This document shows positions 33,601 through 41,592 of a stretch of DNA of 64,000 bases, piece after piece. A program made the position numbers and the translations under genes. Source of the DNA: Alkalihalobacterium chitinilyticum (lineage in GTDB: Bacteria; Bacillota; Bacilli; Bacillales; Bacillaceae_F). The notes under the pieces were generated by a model. The model worked only from the letters and a program-made list of their open reading frames with translations, was not told where the DNA came from and did no database searches. Position 1 is the first letter of the stretch, and the number at the start of each line of letters is the position of its first letter. Where the stretch lies: contig NZ_JAOTPO010000001.1 of NCBI RefSeq assembly GCF_029028005.1, positions 1-64,000 of the forward strand, written 5' to 3'.

Positions 33601-34659
33601 TTACTTTAAAAATTCTTTTCGTTGTGAGCGTGATGCATTTTCTATTAAATTGCGCACCCCAATAATTAACGTTTCAAATCTTTCATCATTTGCTTTTCCA
33701 ATTTTCCAGCGATAGTATATTTGCTGCAGGATGACAGCTATTTTATAAAAGGCAAATGTTAAATAGAAATCAAAATTAGATACATCTCTACCACTAATTT
33801 GAGCATAGTTTTCTAAAATTTCCTTACGAGAGTAAAAACCTGGTTGACCCGTAACCGAAGGTAATCCTGAAAACGACTCTCCTTCTGCTGTCCAATATGC
33901 AACTGCTGAACCTAGATCTGTCATAGGATCGCCAATTGTACACATTTCCCAATCAAAAACTCCAACTACTTTTCCAGGGTCTTCGCTACAATACATCATA
34001 TTGTTTAATTTAAAATCGTTGTGAACAATTGTTGGTGCAGGTGACAGCGGGATATTTTCGGTTAACCACTTTTCTATATGCGTCACATTATCAATATCTT
34101 CCGTTTTCGAGTTTTGATATCGTTTGATCCATCCGTGAACTTGACGTTCAAGATAACCTTCCGGGCGACCAATAGTGTCCAAACCTGTGGCTTTAATATC
34201 AATATTGTGCAATTTTACAAGTGTTTCCACAAAGGCTTCAGAAACTAATTGGCCTGTTCTTTCCGTTTTTTCATAAACCTCAGGTAGATCATGATCTAAT
34301 ACAACACCACTTTTCTTTTCCATAATATAAAAATGTCTTTCCATAATTTTAGGATCTTCGCAAAATAGTAAAGGCTTCGGTGCTAAAGGAAACACAGGGT
34401 AGATTTTTTCCAATATTCTATATTCCCTTTCCATATCATGTGCTCTAGGAGGAATTGGACCAAACGGCGGGCGTCTCATGACAGCCTGCCAATCGCCAAT
34501 CTCAACAAGGTAGGTGAGATTTGAATAGCCATTTGAAAATGCTTTTGACTTCATCGTTTCTTTACCTAGGTATGGTACTTCTCTACGAATATAGCTTTCT
34601 ACTTTATCCCAATGAATCTCACTAGTTGCTGTTCTCATTGGATTGTTTATTTCCGTCAA
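33601..34659 (-). CDS. APH-fold acyl-CoA-associated phosphotransferase (ACAD10/11-like kinase domain)
   Basis: The aminoglycoside-phosphotransferase fold is shown by IVHNDFKLNNMMY (catalytic loop HxDxxxxN) and VFDWEMCTIGDPMTDLG (DxD/DFG equivalent). This subgroup is typically encoded beside acyl-CoA dehydrogenases. In mammals the kinase domain is fused to the dehydrogenase in ACAD10 and ACAD11, which handle 4-hydroxy fatty acids by phosphorylation and elimination. A matching role here, phosphorylating a hydroxyacyl-CoA for the dehydrogenase at 36579, is inference from that family. Start: TTG at 34659, after GGGTGA. Length is 352 aa. Confidence 0.85.
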   Translation of the reverse strand: MTEINNPMRTATSEIHWDKVESYIRREVPYLGKETMKSKAFSNGYSNLTYLVEIGDWQAVMRRPPFGPIPPRAHDMEREYRILEKIYPVFPLAPKPLLFCEDPKIMERHFYIMEKKSGVVLDHDLPEVYEKTERTGQLVSEAFVETLVKLHNIDIKATGLDTIGRPEGYLERQVHGWIKRYQNSKTEDIDNVTHIEKWLTENIPLSPAPTIVHNDFKLNNMMYCSEDPGKVVGVFDWEMCTIGDPMTDLGSAVAYWTAEGESFSGLPSVTGQPGFYSRKEILENYAQISGRDVSNFDFYLTFAFYKIAVILQQIYYRWKIGKANDERFETLIIGVRNLIENASRSQRKEFLK

Positions 34660-34726
34660 TCACATCACCCTCTTTTTTTGTAAGGTTTTGTTTAATACAC
34701 ACTACCATTTCCCCTTTATCCATCCG

Positions 34727-35707
34727 TTACACTTTAACTACTAGTTTCCCCCATGTTTTACGATCAGCAAGTAAGTTCAAAGCTTCTACTATTTCTTCAA
34801 ACCCAAACTCACGGTAAATTAAAGGATTGATTTTACCTTCTTCATATAAACTCATTAAAGCTTTATGTTCTTTTTGGATTTCTAGCGGTTTAAGTTTCGA
34901 GAAAAGCCCCCAATGGACACCTACAACAGAATAGTTTTTTACAAGAATGTGGTTAATCGGTGCACTCGGGATGTTTCCACCGGCAAAACCAATGACTAAA
35001 ATCCTTCCATCAAAAGCAATACATTTTCTGGAACGCTCAAAAATTTCCCCACCTACAGGGTCATAGATTACGTCAGCGCCTTTCCCATCGGTCCTTTCTT
35101 TAACGACTTGAACGAAATCTTCCGTCAAGTAATCAATTACAATATCGGCTCCTAAACTTCTACACACTTTTGTTTTTTCCGTTCCACCAGCTGTTGCAAT
35201 AACATAGGCTCCTGCTGCTTTTCCTAATTGAATGGCAGCAGAACCAACGCCACCAGCACCTGCATGTACTAACAATACTTCTCCAGGCTTAATATTCCCA
35301 CGGTTATGAAGCGCGTAATAAGAAGTATGGTACGTGACGAACATCGATGCTGCTTCATATGATGACATTGACTTAGGAATGGGATATATTGATCTTTCAT
35401 CTACAGCAACATATTCTGCTAAACCACCTGATGGTAATTTAGGTAGTGCTATAACACGTTGACCTACTTTAAACTTACTCCCCTCATTGACAGATACTAT
35501 TTTTCCAGATAATTCAGCACCTATTGTAAACGGAAATGGCGGCTTTTCTTGATACTTTCCTTGACAGAGTAAGATATCAAAAAAGTTTAACGCTACAGCA
35601 TTTACCTCGATCAACACTTGATTCCTTTCAATAGTAGGTTGCGGTACTTCTTCTAAACGCAGTACGTCAGAAGGGTCTCCATGTTCTCTTATTAACCAAC
35701 TTCTCAA
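34727..35707 (-). CDS. Zinc-free NADPH:quinone oxidoreductase/enoyl reductase (MDR family)
   Basis: A medium-chain dehydrogenase/reductase without catalytic-zinc ligands, with NADPH-binding loop VHAGAGGVGSAAIQLGKAAGA and substrate loop VALNFFDILLCQGKYQEKPPFPFTIGAELSG. Relatives reduce quinones or enoyl thioesters. The open frame starts with TTG at 35725, but a second TTG at 35707 is about eight bases after AAAGGTG and begins MRSWLIREHGDPSDVL, the usual N-terminus. The protein is 326 aa. It is third in the acyl-CoA operon, so an enoyl-CoA or 2-alkenal reductase role fits. Confidence 0.87.
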   Translation of the reverse strand: MRSWLIREHGDPSDVLRLEEVPQPTIERNQVLIEVNAVALNFFDILLCQGKYQEKPPFPFTIGAELSGKIVSVNEGSKFKVGQRVIALPKLPSGGLAEYVAVDERSIYPIPKSMSSYEAASMFVTYHTSYYALHNRGNIKPGEVLLVHAGAGGVGSAAIQLGKAAGAYVIATAGGTEKTKVCRSLGADIVIDYLTEDFVQVVKERTDGKGADVIYDPVGGEIFERSRKCIAFDGRILVIGFAGGNIPSAPINHILVKNYSVVGVHWGLFSKLKPLEIQKEHKALMSLYEEGKINPLIYREFGFEEIVEALNLLADRKTWGKLVVKV

Positions 35708-35753
35708 TGGACACACACCTTTCAAAATATTATAATTTTAGAATTTCAAATGC

Positions 35754-36539
35754 CTAAATTCCAGAAAAAATCGGTTTTCTTTTTTCAAAAAATGATTTAA
35801 CACCTTCTTTATGATCATCAGTTGAAAAGGCAATTGCTTGTGCCATCGCTTCTTCTCGAAGAACTTGTTCTAAAGATAACTCATAACTTCGGTTTAAAAT
35901 ATGTTTCGTTAATCCAAGTGCTTGAGTCGCACCTTCCGCTAGTTTCGTTGCTAGTTCTTTAGCTTTTTCTAATAGCTCTTCTTGAGGAACGACGTCAAGA
36001 ACCAGACCGTATTCTTTGGCTTCATAAGGGGTTATTGACCTACCTGTTAGCGCCAATTCTTTTGCCCTAGCCATCCCTACTATTCTTGGTAAATGGTATA
36101 GTCCTCCAAGGTCTGGGACTAAACCTACCTTATTAAATGACATCGCAAAGGTTGATTCCTCAGAAGCAATAATCATATCGCTAGCAATTGCAATACTAAA
36201 CCCTGCACCGACAGCATAACCATGAACTGCTGCTACAACGGGTTTTTCAAGTTGTGCTATTTCAACAATAAAAGGCAGCCCAAATTTCATGTATTCTCTT
36301 GAAACTGCCGCATTATTCCCATTACCTGGAAAGCTCTTTATATCACCACCTGCACAAAACGCCCTGCCATTTCCTGTTAATATCACAGCTCGAATTGCAG
36401 AATCCTCTTTTATTCTAGTTAAGGCGTTTTTTAGTCCCTCAACGATTTCGTCTGAAAGAGTATTCATTTGTTTTGGTCGATTTAAAGTAATCGTCGCGAC
36501 TCCATTTTCCACTTCAAATAGTACTGCAGGTTCACTCAT
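35754..36539 (-). CDS. Enoyl-CoA hydratase/isomerase family (PaaG-like)
   Basis: A crotonase-fold protein, 261 aa, with oxyanion-hole motifs GRAFCAGGDIK and HGYAVGAGFS. The two hydratase glutamates are not conserved, but VGLVPDLGGLYHLPRIVG carries the Asp typical of isomerase-type members such as PaaG, so an enoyl-CoA isomerase role is more likely than hydration. The ATG at 36539 follows AAGGAGG. It is second in the operon, 39 bp after the acyl-CoA dehydrogenase stop. Confidence 0.87.
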   Translation of the reverse strand: MSEPAVLFEVENGVATITLNRPKQMNTLSDEIVEGLKNALTRIKEDSAIRAVILTGNGRAFCAGGDIKSFPGNGNNAAVSREYMKFGLPFIVEIAQLEKPVVAAVHGYAVGAGFSIAIASDMIIASEESTFAMSFNKVGLVPDLGGLYHLPRIVGMARAKELALTGRSITPYEAKEYGLVLDVVPQEELLEKAKELATKLAEGATQALGLTKHILNRSYELSLEQVLREEAMAQAIAFSTDDHKEGVKSFFEKRKPIFSGI

Positions 36540-36578
36540 ATTTATTTCCTCCTTAAAGAATTTATACGATCTATTCTA

Positions 36579-37784
36579 TTAAAAGTTGGCAGGATCCCAA
36601 CTTTCACCTTCTTTATATCGCTTTAAGATACGGCGAGCAATTGACGCTGTATGAACTTCATCTGGCCCATCATAAATCCGTGCATATCTCGCATCTCTAT
36701 ACATTTTTTCAAGTGGTGTATCAGAAGTGACACCAAGAGCACCATGGGTTTGTATTGCCCGATCAATAACATCATGGAGAACTTTTGCCCCATACACTTT
36801 GATCATCGCAATATCTACACGCGCATCTTCGCCTTGATCAATTTTTCGTGCTGCTTCAAATGTAAGAAGACGTGCCGTTTGAATTTCAGTTGCAGAGTCC
36901 GCAATAAATTTTTGAATCATTTGCTTTTCTGATAGTAATGAACCATGTGCAAAACGATTTAATGAACGCTCACACATAAGATCAAATGCTCGTTGGGCTT
37001 GACCGAGCCACCTCATACTATGATAAATTCGCCCTGGTCCTAATCGTTTTTGAGCAATAACAAAGCCGTGACCACGCTCCCCAAGCAAATTTCCTTTTGG
37101 TACACGTACATTTGTTAAGCTGATTTCACAATGATTACCGGAGTTATGCCCCATAGTGGGAACAACTCTTACTATCTCGTAACCTGGCGTATCAGTCGGT
37201 ACAATAATCATTGAAGCTCTTCGATGGCGCTCCCCGTCTGGTTCTGTTACACAAAACATGGTCGTAAACGCTGCTTTATTTGCACCCGTTGTAAACCACT
37301 TATGGGCATTAATAACCCATTCATCACCATCTAAGTACGCATTAGATTGAATAAGTGTTGGGTCGGACCCAGCAACCTCTGGTTCAGTCAGCCCAACAGA
37401 CGGATAGATCTCACCTCTAACCATTGGATACAACCATTTATCTTTTTGTTCATTCGTACCAAACATATTAAGCATTGTAGAATCTTGCGCAGTATGCGTA
37501 CCGAGCGCAAACATAGCAGCTTCTGAGCGGCCGACGATCTCATTTATATAGACATAATCCATAAATTTTAATCCGCCGCCACCAATATCCTTAGGTAGTC
37601 CTAACGCCCAAATACCTTCATGTTTTGCTTGTTCTTGTAGTTCTTTTAGTACTCGTTCCCCTTGATCTCCACCTTCTTCGACAATCGTTTCAACTGGAAT
37701 AACCTTCTCATCAATAAAAGTTCTCACTTTTTGACGTAATTCAATGACCGTATCACTCATTCCATAGCTATCAAACTGGCTCAT
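36579..37784 (-). CDS. Acyl-CoA dehydrogenase (ACAD10/11-like)
   Basis: A 401-aa FAD enzyme with GLTEPEVAGSDPTLIQ (FAD contact), NAHKWFTTGANKAAF and RIYDGPDEVHTASIARRIL at the C-terminus. The GPDEVH ending with Asp, where short- and medium-chain enzymes have EGT, is the signature of the ACAD10/11 subgroup. This agrees with the APH-fold kinase encoded three genes on, the same two domains that are fused in mammalian ACAD10/11. It is the first gene of a five-gene operon (ACAD, PaaG-like, reductase, kinase, crotonase). Start ATG 37784 follows GGAGAGAGG. Confidence 0.9.
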   Translation of the reverse strand: MSQFDSYGMSDTVIELRQKVRTFIDEKVIPVETIVEEGGDQGERVLKELQEQAKHEGIWALGLPKDIGGGGLKFMDYVYINEIVGRSEAAMFALGTHTAQDSTMLNMFGTNEQKDKWLYPMVRGEIYPSVGLTEPEVAGSDPTLIQSNAYLDGDEWVINAHKWFTTGANKAAFTTMFCVTEPDGERHRRASMIIVPTDTPGYEIVRVVPTMGHNSGNHCEISLTNVRVPKGNLLGERGHGFVIAQKRLGPGRIYHSMRWLGQAQRAFDLMCERSLNRFAHGSLLSEKQMIQKFIADSATEIQTARLLTFEAARKIDQGEDARVDIAMIKVYGAKVLHDVIDRAIQTHGALGVTSDTPLEKMYRDARYARIYDGPDEVHTASIARRILKRYKEGESWDPANF

Positions 37785-38033
37785 GTACCTCTCTCCTTCG
37801 CTGAGATTTCCTTTTCTTAGACTGCCTTTTCAGTGTTTTTCATGATGCATATGTTTACGATGAGATGATTGGATATTTATGGTACGACATCAGACTTGCA
37901 TTTATAAATAAGTAACTAGGACAAATTGACTTTTGAAAATTTTGCTCACTTGTCTTCTCACATTTTGAAGACTGACTAATTATATAAAAGGATTTTCAGG
38001 GAAGATTTACAGCTTTGATCATTTCAATATTTT

Positions 38034-39200
38034 TCAAAGATTTATTTCCTTAATTTCGTCATTGGAGTAACCGAGCTCCGATAAAATTTCTTTATTATGT
38101 TCCCCTAGCTTTGGAGCCTGGAAGCGAATCTCGCCCGGCGTTTCTGAAAGTTTAATAGGGACTCCAATTTGTTGAATTTTCCCTAAATTCGGATCATAGA
38201 TTTCCTTTATGAGTTGACGATGAACTACTTGAGGATTTTCAATTACTTCTTCAAAATTTAGAAGCGGAGCTACACAAGCATCTACCCCATCAAATATATT
38301 TACCCATTCTTCCAACGTCTTTTGCTGAATGACAGATTGAATTTCAACTTTCATCATATTTTGTTGCTCCAATGGTGCCTCTAGTTGTGAGATTAAATGT
38401 GTTTTTTCGATTGTTTTACAAAATTGAACCCAAAATTTAGGCTCAAGTGCCCCTACAGATAAATAGCGCTGATCCTTCGTTTCATATACTTCATAACAAG
38501 CGCGCCCACCATTTAGAACAGATTGACCTTGTTTTTGGACTTCTTTTGTTGCAAGATAATCTGGTAGCAACGTTTGCAGCCATGAAATAGATCCATCCAA
38601 CATCGAAATATCTACAAACTGTCCTCTACCTGACCGACTTCGTTCAAAAAGCGCTAGAAGTATTCCACTAATTGCCATTTGAGCACCACCACCGATGTCG
38701 GCAATCTGAACAGCTGAAGAAACAGGTTTCCCAGTTTGTTCTCCTTGCTGTCCTAATAAACCAGCAAAACTTAAATAATTAATATCGTGCCCAGGATATT
38801 GAGAGTAAGGACCAGTTTGACCATATCCCGTAATGGCACAATAAATTAAGGCAGGATTGATCTCCTTTAAGGTTTCATATCCTAAATTAAGACGTTCCAT
38901 TACACCAGGACGAAATGACTCTACTAATATATCCGCTGTTTCTACTAATTGTTTAAATATTTCTTTCCCTTTTTCAGACTTAAGGTCCAAAGTTACACTC
39001 CTTTTATTACGATTTAAGGATAGAAACATATGACTTTGACCATTAACCTGTGGTTCATTCCAACGAGAGTAGTCCCCTATTTTGGGATCTTCAATTTTAA
39101 TCACATCAGCTCCGAAATCAGCGAGTGTTAATGTACAAAAGGGACCAGGAAGTAAACGACTTAAATCTAAAACTCGAATATTTTCTAACGGTAATGTCAA
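38034..39200 (-). CDS. Alpha-methylacyl-CoA racemase-like class III enzyme
   Basis: The CaiB-type fold is shared with CoA-transferases. The motif PGHDINYLSFAG (His138) and QIADIGGG (Asp168) match the His126/Asp156 base pair of mycobacterial alpha-methylacyl-CoA racemase, with the same spacing of 30 residues. I therefore prefer a racemase, which makes (S)-2-methylacyl-CoA that dehydrogenases can oxidise, over a transferase. Length is 388 aa. Translation begins at TTG (39200), with AAGAGGTG upstream. It lies 82 bp downstream of fadH on the same strand. Confidence 0.83.
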   Translation of the reverse strand: MTLPLENIRVLDLSRLLPGPFCTLTLADFGADVIKIEDPKIGDYSRWNEPQVNGQSHMFLSLNRNKRSVTLDLKSEKGKEIFKQLVETADILVESFRPGVMERLNLGYETLKEINPALIYCAITGYGQTGPYSQYPGHDINYLSFAGLLGQQGEQTGKPVSSAVQIADIGGGAQMAISGILLALFERSRSGRGQFVDISMLDGSISWLQTLLPDYLATKEVQKQGQSVLNGGRACYEVYETKDQRYLSVGALEPKFWVQFCKTIEKTHLISQLEAPLEQQNMMKVEIQSVIQQKTLEEWVNIFDGVDACVAPLLNFEEVIENPQVVHRQLIKEIYDPNLGKIQQIGVPIKLSETPGEIRFQAPKLGEHNKEILSELGYSNDEIKEINL

Positions 39201-39282
39201 AACTACACCTCTTTTCTAATTTATATTACATAGGTTGATCTAAATATTTACATAATTACCTAAAATATTTAATGAATCTATC

Positions 39283-40062
39283 TCACAACTGAAAACTACT
39301 ATTATTCAACCATTGTGCGCCGTCAATTGTGATACATTCCCCATTGATATACTGAGCTGCTGGTGATAATAAAAAGTAAGCTAGATTTGCTACCTCTTCA
39401 GTTGTACCTAGTCGTTTTGACGGTATGCTATTCAATACTTTTTCAGCTTGCTTATCCGTGGGCCATAATTTTTCAACAGCGCCGGTTTCAGCAATTGGTC
39501 CTGGTGCAATTGCATTTAAACGAATTCCGTATTTTTTACCCCACTCCACTGCTAAAGTACGTGTCATCGCTAAAACTCCAGCTTTAGCAGCAGCCGAATG
39601 AACAGTTCCTGGACTGGCCATCCAGGCATACGTCGTTGATATATTTAAAATTGAACCTTGATGTCTACTTTCAATCCACTCTTTACCTACTGTTTGCGTA
39701 CAATACCACGTTCCATTAAGAACGATATCGACAACCGAATACCACCCGTTTAAAGACAAGTCCTCAGATGGACAAATGAAATTACCTGCTGCATTATTCA
39801 CAAGGTGATCTATTTTTCCAAATGCTTGCTTCGTATCCTCAACCATTTTCTTAACTGCTTCTGGGTCTCTCACATCCATTTGAAGACATAGTACTTGGGT
39901 TTCAAATGTTTCAATTTCTTTTTTTGCTTCCTCTAATTTATCTAATGTACGTCCAGTAATGACGACATTAGCTCCTTCTTGAGCAAATTTTTTAGCCATC
40001 CCTTTACCAATCCCGCTCCCGCCACCAGTAACAATAACTACATTACCTTTCAAATCAAACAT
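39283..40062 (-). CDS. fadH: 2,4-dienoyl-CoA reductase, SDR family
   Basis: This short-chain dehydrogenase removes conjugated double bonds in unsaturated fatty-acid oxidation using NADPH. Landmarks: TGGGSGIGKGMAKKFA (cofactor loop), NNAAGNFICPSEDLS, VLNGTWYCTQ, STTYAWMASPGTVHSAAAKAGV (the catalytic Ser/Tyr region is replaced by the dienoyl-reductase pattern with Lys) and NAIAPGPIAETG. The sequence follows B. subtilis FadH closely, e.g. NAAGNFICP and HSAAAKAGVL. Length is 259 aa. It is divergent from the TetR gene across a 550-bp gap. Start ATG 40062 follows AAAGAAAGG. Confidence 0.92.
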   Translation of the reverse strand: MFDLKGNVVIVTGGGSGIGKGMAKKFAQEGANVVITGRTLDKLEEAKKEIETFETQVLCLQMDVRDPEAVKKMVEDTKQAFGKIDHLVNNAAGNFICPSEDLSLNGWYSVVDIVLNGTWYCTQTVGKEWIESRHQGSILNISTTYAWMASPGTVHSAAAKAGVLAMTRTLAVEWGKKYGIRLNAIAPGPIAETGAVEKLWPTDKQAEKVLNSIPSKRLGTTEEVANLAYFLLSPAAQYINGECITIDGAQWLNNSSFQL

Positions 40063-40130
40063 CCTTTCTTTTGCTTAATAATCTTGTTACTATAACGACT
40101 TGAAAAATTATTATTGGAATTTTTTATAAA

Positions 40131-40142
40131 AGTACTCGTACT
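40131..40142. promoter_or_regulatory. Candidate operator in the fadH promoter region
   Basis: AGTAC-TC-GTACT is a symmetric 12-bp element about 70 bp upstream of fadH. It could be a TetR-type operator. No second copy was seen near the other operons. Confidence 0.25.
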
Positions 40143-40572
40143 ATACCTTTTGTAAACCCTTACATTTTGCTATACAGTTGTTGCCTTTTTCCAGACTGAG
40201 CGATTGTTATCTTACACATGATGAAATAAAAATTAGTAGATAATAGATGATATTTTCAATAGTCCTGTTCAAAACAATTCTTTTTTCATAACTTAATGAA
40301 TGAAAGTTTTTTTAATTAGGCCTTTTCTAGAGGACTTGCTATTTACTTTTGGGTCTTAAATTGAAACCAACCACAAATCATTAACTTTAATTAAATAATA
40401 ACAATTTTCAGACTTTTTTACAAACATTTATTTTTTGAATTTAAGTTTAAAAAAATAGGTGTGAATTATCGGTATTTTTTATATAATGGTAATTACTTGT
40501 TATGATAAAATTTTTATAGGTTGGTATTAGTAACATTGATAAGGAACTGTTGGTTTTAACCCGTGTTTCCAA
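40143..40572. other. Large AT-rich divergent intergenic region between fadH and the TetR gene
   Basis: A gap of about 430 bp without an ORF. A TATAAT hexamer at 40482-40487 could be the -10 box of the TetR gene, although its -35 match is weak. A TGAATGA half-site resembling FadR sites lies near 40300. Nothing else is recognisable. Confidence 0.35.
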
Positions 40573-40584
40573 ATGAGTATTCAT
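40573..40584. promoter_or_regulatory. Candidate FadR-like operator ahead of the TetR gene
   Basis: ATGAGTATTCAT matches the core of the B. subtilis FadR site (consensus TGAATGAMTAKTCATTCA, from memory), with one position off consensus and poorly conserved flanks. It is 28 bp upstream of the TetR start, a position that fits autoregulation. Confidence 0.3.
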
Positions 40585-40612
40585 CATAGTAGGACAAAAA
40601 GGAGGTTCAGTT

Positions 40613-41206
40613 ATGTCTTTGAGAAAGAAAAAAATTGAGAAAAAGAAAGAAGAAATACTTAGATCTGCTGCTGAAGTCTTGAACGAAAAAGGCTATCACG
40701 GTGCGACCATGGAAGATATTGCAACAAAGCTATTAATGACTAAAGGTTCTATGTACTATTATTTTAAGAATAAAGAAGACCTTTATTTTCAATGTCATAG
40801 AATGATGATCGATAAAAGTAACGAAAAAATTGAGGACATTATTAATAGCGAAAAGAGCCCACTAGAGAAATTAAGGTCTGCTATTATATCCCACATTAAA
40901 TTAGCAACAACTGAAAAGTCAATGTTTAGCCTAATGGATAAGCCTGAACAAAAATTTTCAGGTGAGTATTTAGAAGATATTTTACAACAACGATCCGAGT
41001 ACGAAAAAAACTTTGATCAAATCATTAATGAAGGAATTCAATCTGGTGAATTTGACCATGTTGATGTCAAATTATTACGATTACTCATATTAGGTTCATT
41101 AAACTGGATATTAGAATGGTATTCCCCTGAGGGTGGAAAAACCCAAGATGAAATTTCTGAAGCCTTCTCAGACTACTTATTACGAATTGTAAAGAAGCAG
41201 TGTTAA
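40613..41206 (+). CDS. TetR-family regulator, likely fatty-acid catabolism
   Basis: A 197-aa one-domain repressor: helix-turn-helix TMEDIATKLLMTKGSMYYYFKNKEDLYFQC at residues of about 30-60 and an alpha-helical effector domain behind it. The family includes B. subtilis FadR, which responds to long-chain acyl-CoA and represses beta-oxidation genes. Position beside fadH, the racemase and the acyl-CoA dehydrogenase operon supports the same kind of role; sequence identity to FadR was not measured. The ATG at 40613 follows AAAAGGAGG, and a candidate operator lies just upstream. Confidence 0.85.
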   Translation: MSLRKKKIEKKKEEILRSAAEVLNEKGYHGATMEDIATKLLMTKGSMYYYFKNKEDLYFQCHRMMIDKSNEKIEDIINSEKSPLEKLRSAIISHIKLATTEKSMFSLMDKPEQKFSGEYLEDILQQRSEYEKNFDQIINEGIQSGEFDHVDVKLLRLLILGSLNWILEWYSPEGGKTQDEISEAFSDYLLRIVKKQC

Positions 41207-41448
41207 TAAAACATTTTGTTGAAAGTCTATATTTGGTTGCTGTTGAAACGTATGTTGAGCTACTTAAATAATAGGCACCCGCTTAGTTCAGTAATGCTAA
41301 AATGCTCACTTCTCTTTCGGTTTTAAGCCTTCTTTCATTTTAGTGATGGACTACTGTCAACTTTTTCTCCTTTACACTCATATAATTTCAATTACCCACT
41401 CTAACATATCTACTTCCAAGATTAATATATATACCTTACACTTCCAAT
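41207..41448. other. Intergenic stretch between the TetR gene and the kinase gene
   Basis: Convergent 3' region, AT-rich, no ORF seen. It precedes two hairpins (41449-41537). Confidence 0.4.
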
Positions 41449-41484
41449 ATAGTAACTATTAGAAAAAGTTTTAATAGTTACTAT
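41449..41484. repeat. Perfect 13-bp inverted repeat between convergent genes
   Basis: ATAGTAACTATTA (41449-41461) and TAATAGTTACTAT (41472-41484) pair completely around a 10-base A/T loop. It lies directly beside the kinase terminator. Confidence 0.75.
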
Positions 41485-41491
41485 AAAAACA

Positions 41492-41537
41492 ACCCTATAA
41501 AGTAGTCCTTTTTTTCAAAGTGTCTACTCTATAGGGT
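41492..41537 (-). terminator. Terminator after the hybrid kinase gene
   Basis: ACCCTATA-A-AGTAG pairs with CTACT-C-TATAGGGT (one mismatch), with an 18-base loop; on the minus strand it is followed by TTGTTTTTAT. Confidence 0.8.
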
Positions 41538-41592
41538 GCATTTTACACCTATCCTGTCTCTTTTAAACAAACGTTCTGTTAATACTGAAACA

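Noticed and set aside
40280-40320. Full FadR operator upstream of fadH
   Set aside because: Only one half-site (TGAATGA) is present; the other half does not match, so it was left as a note.
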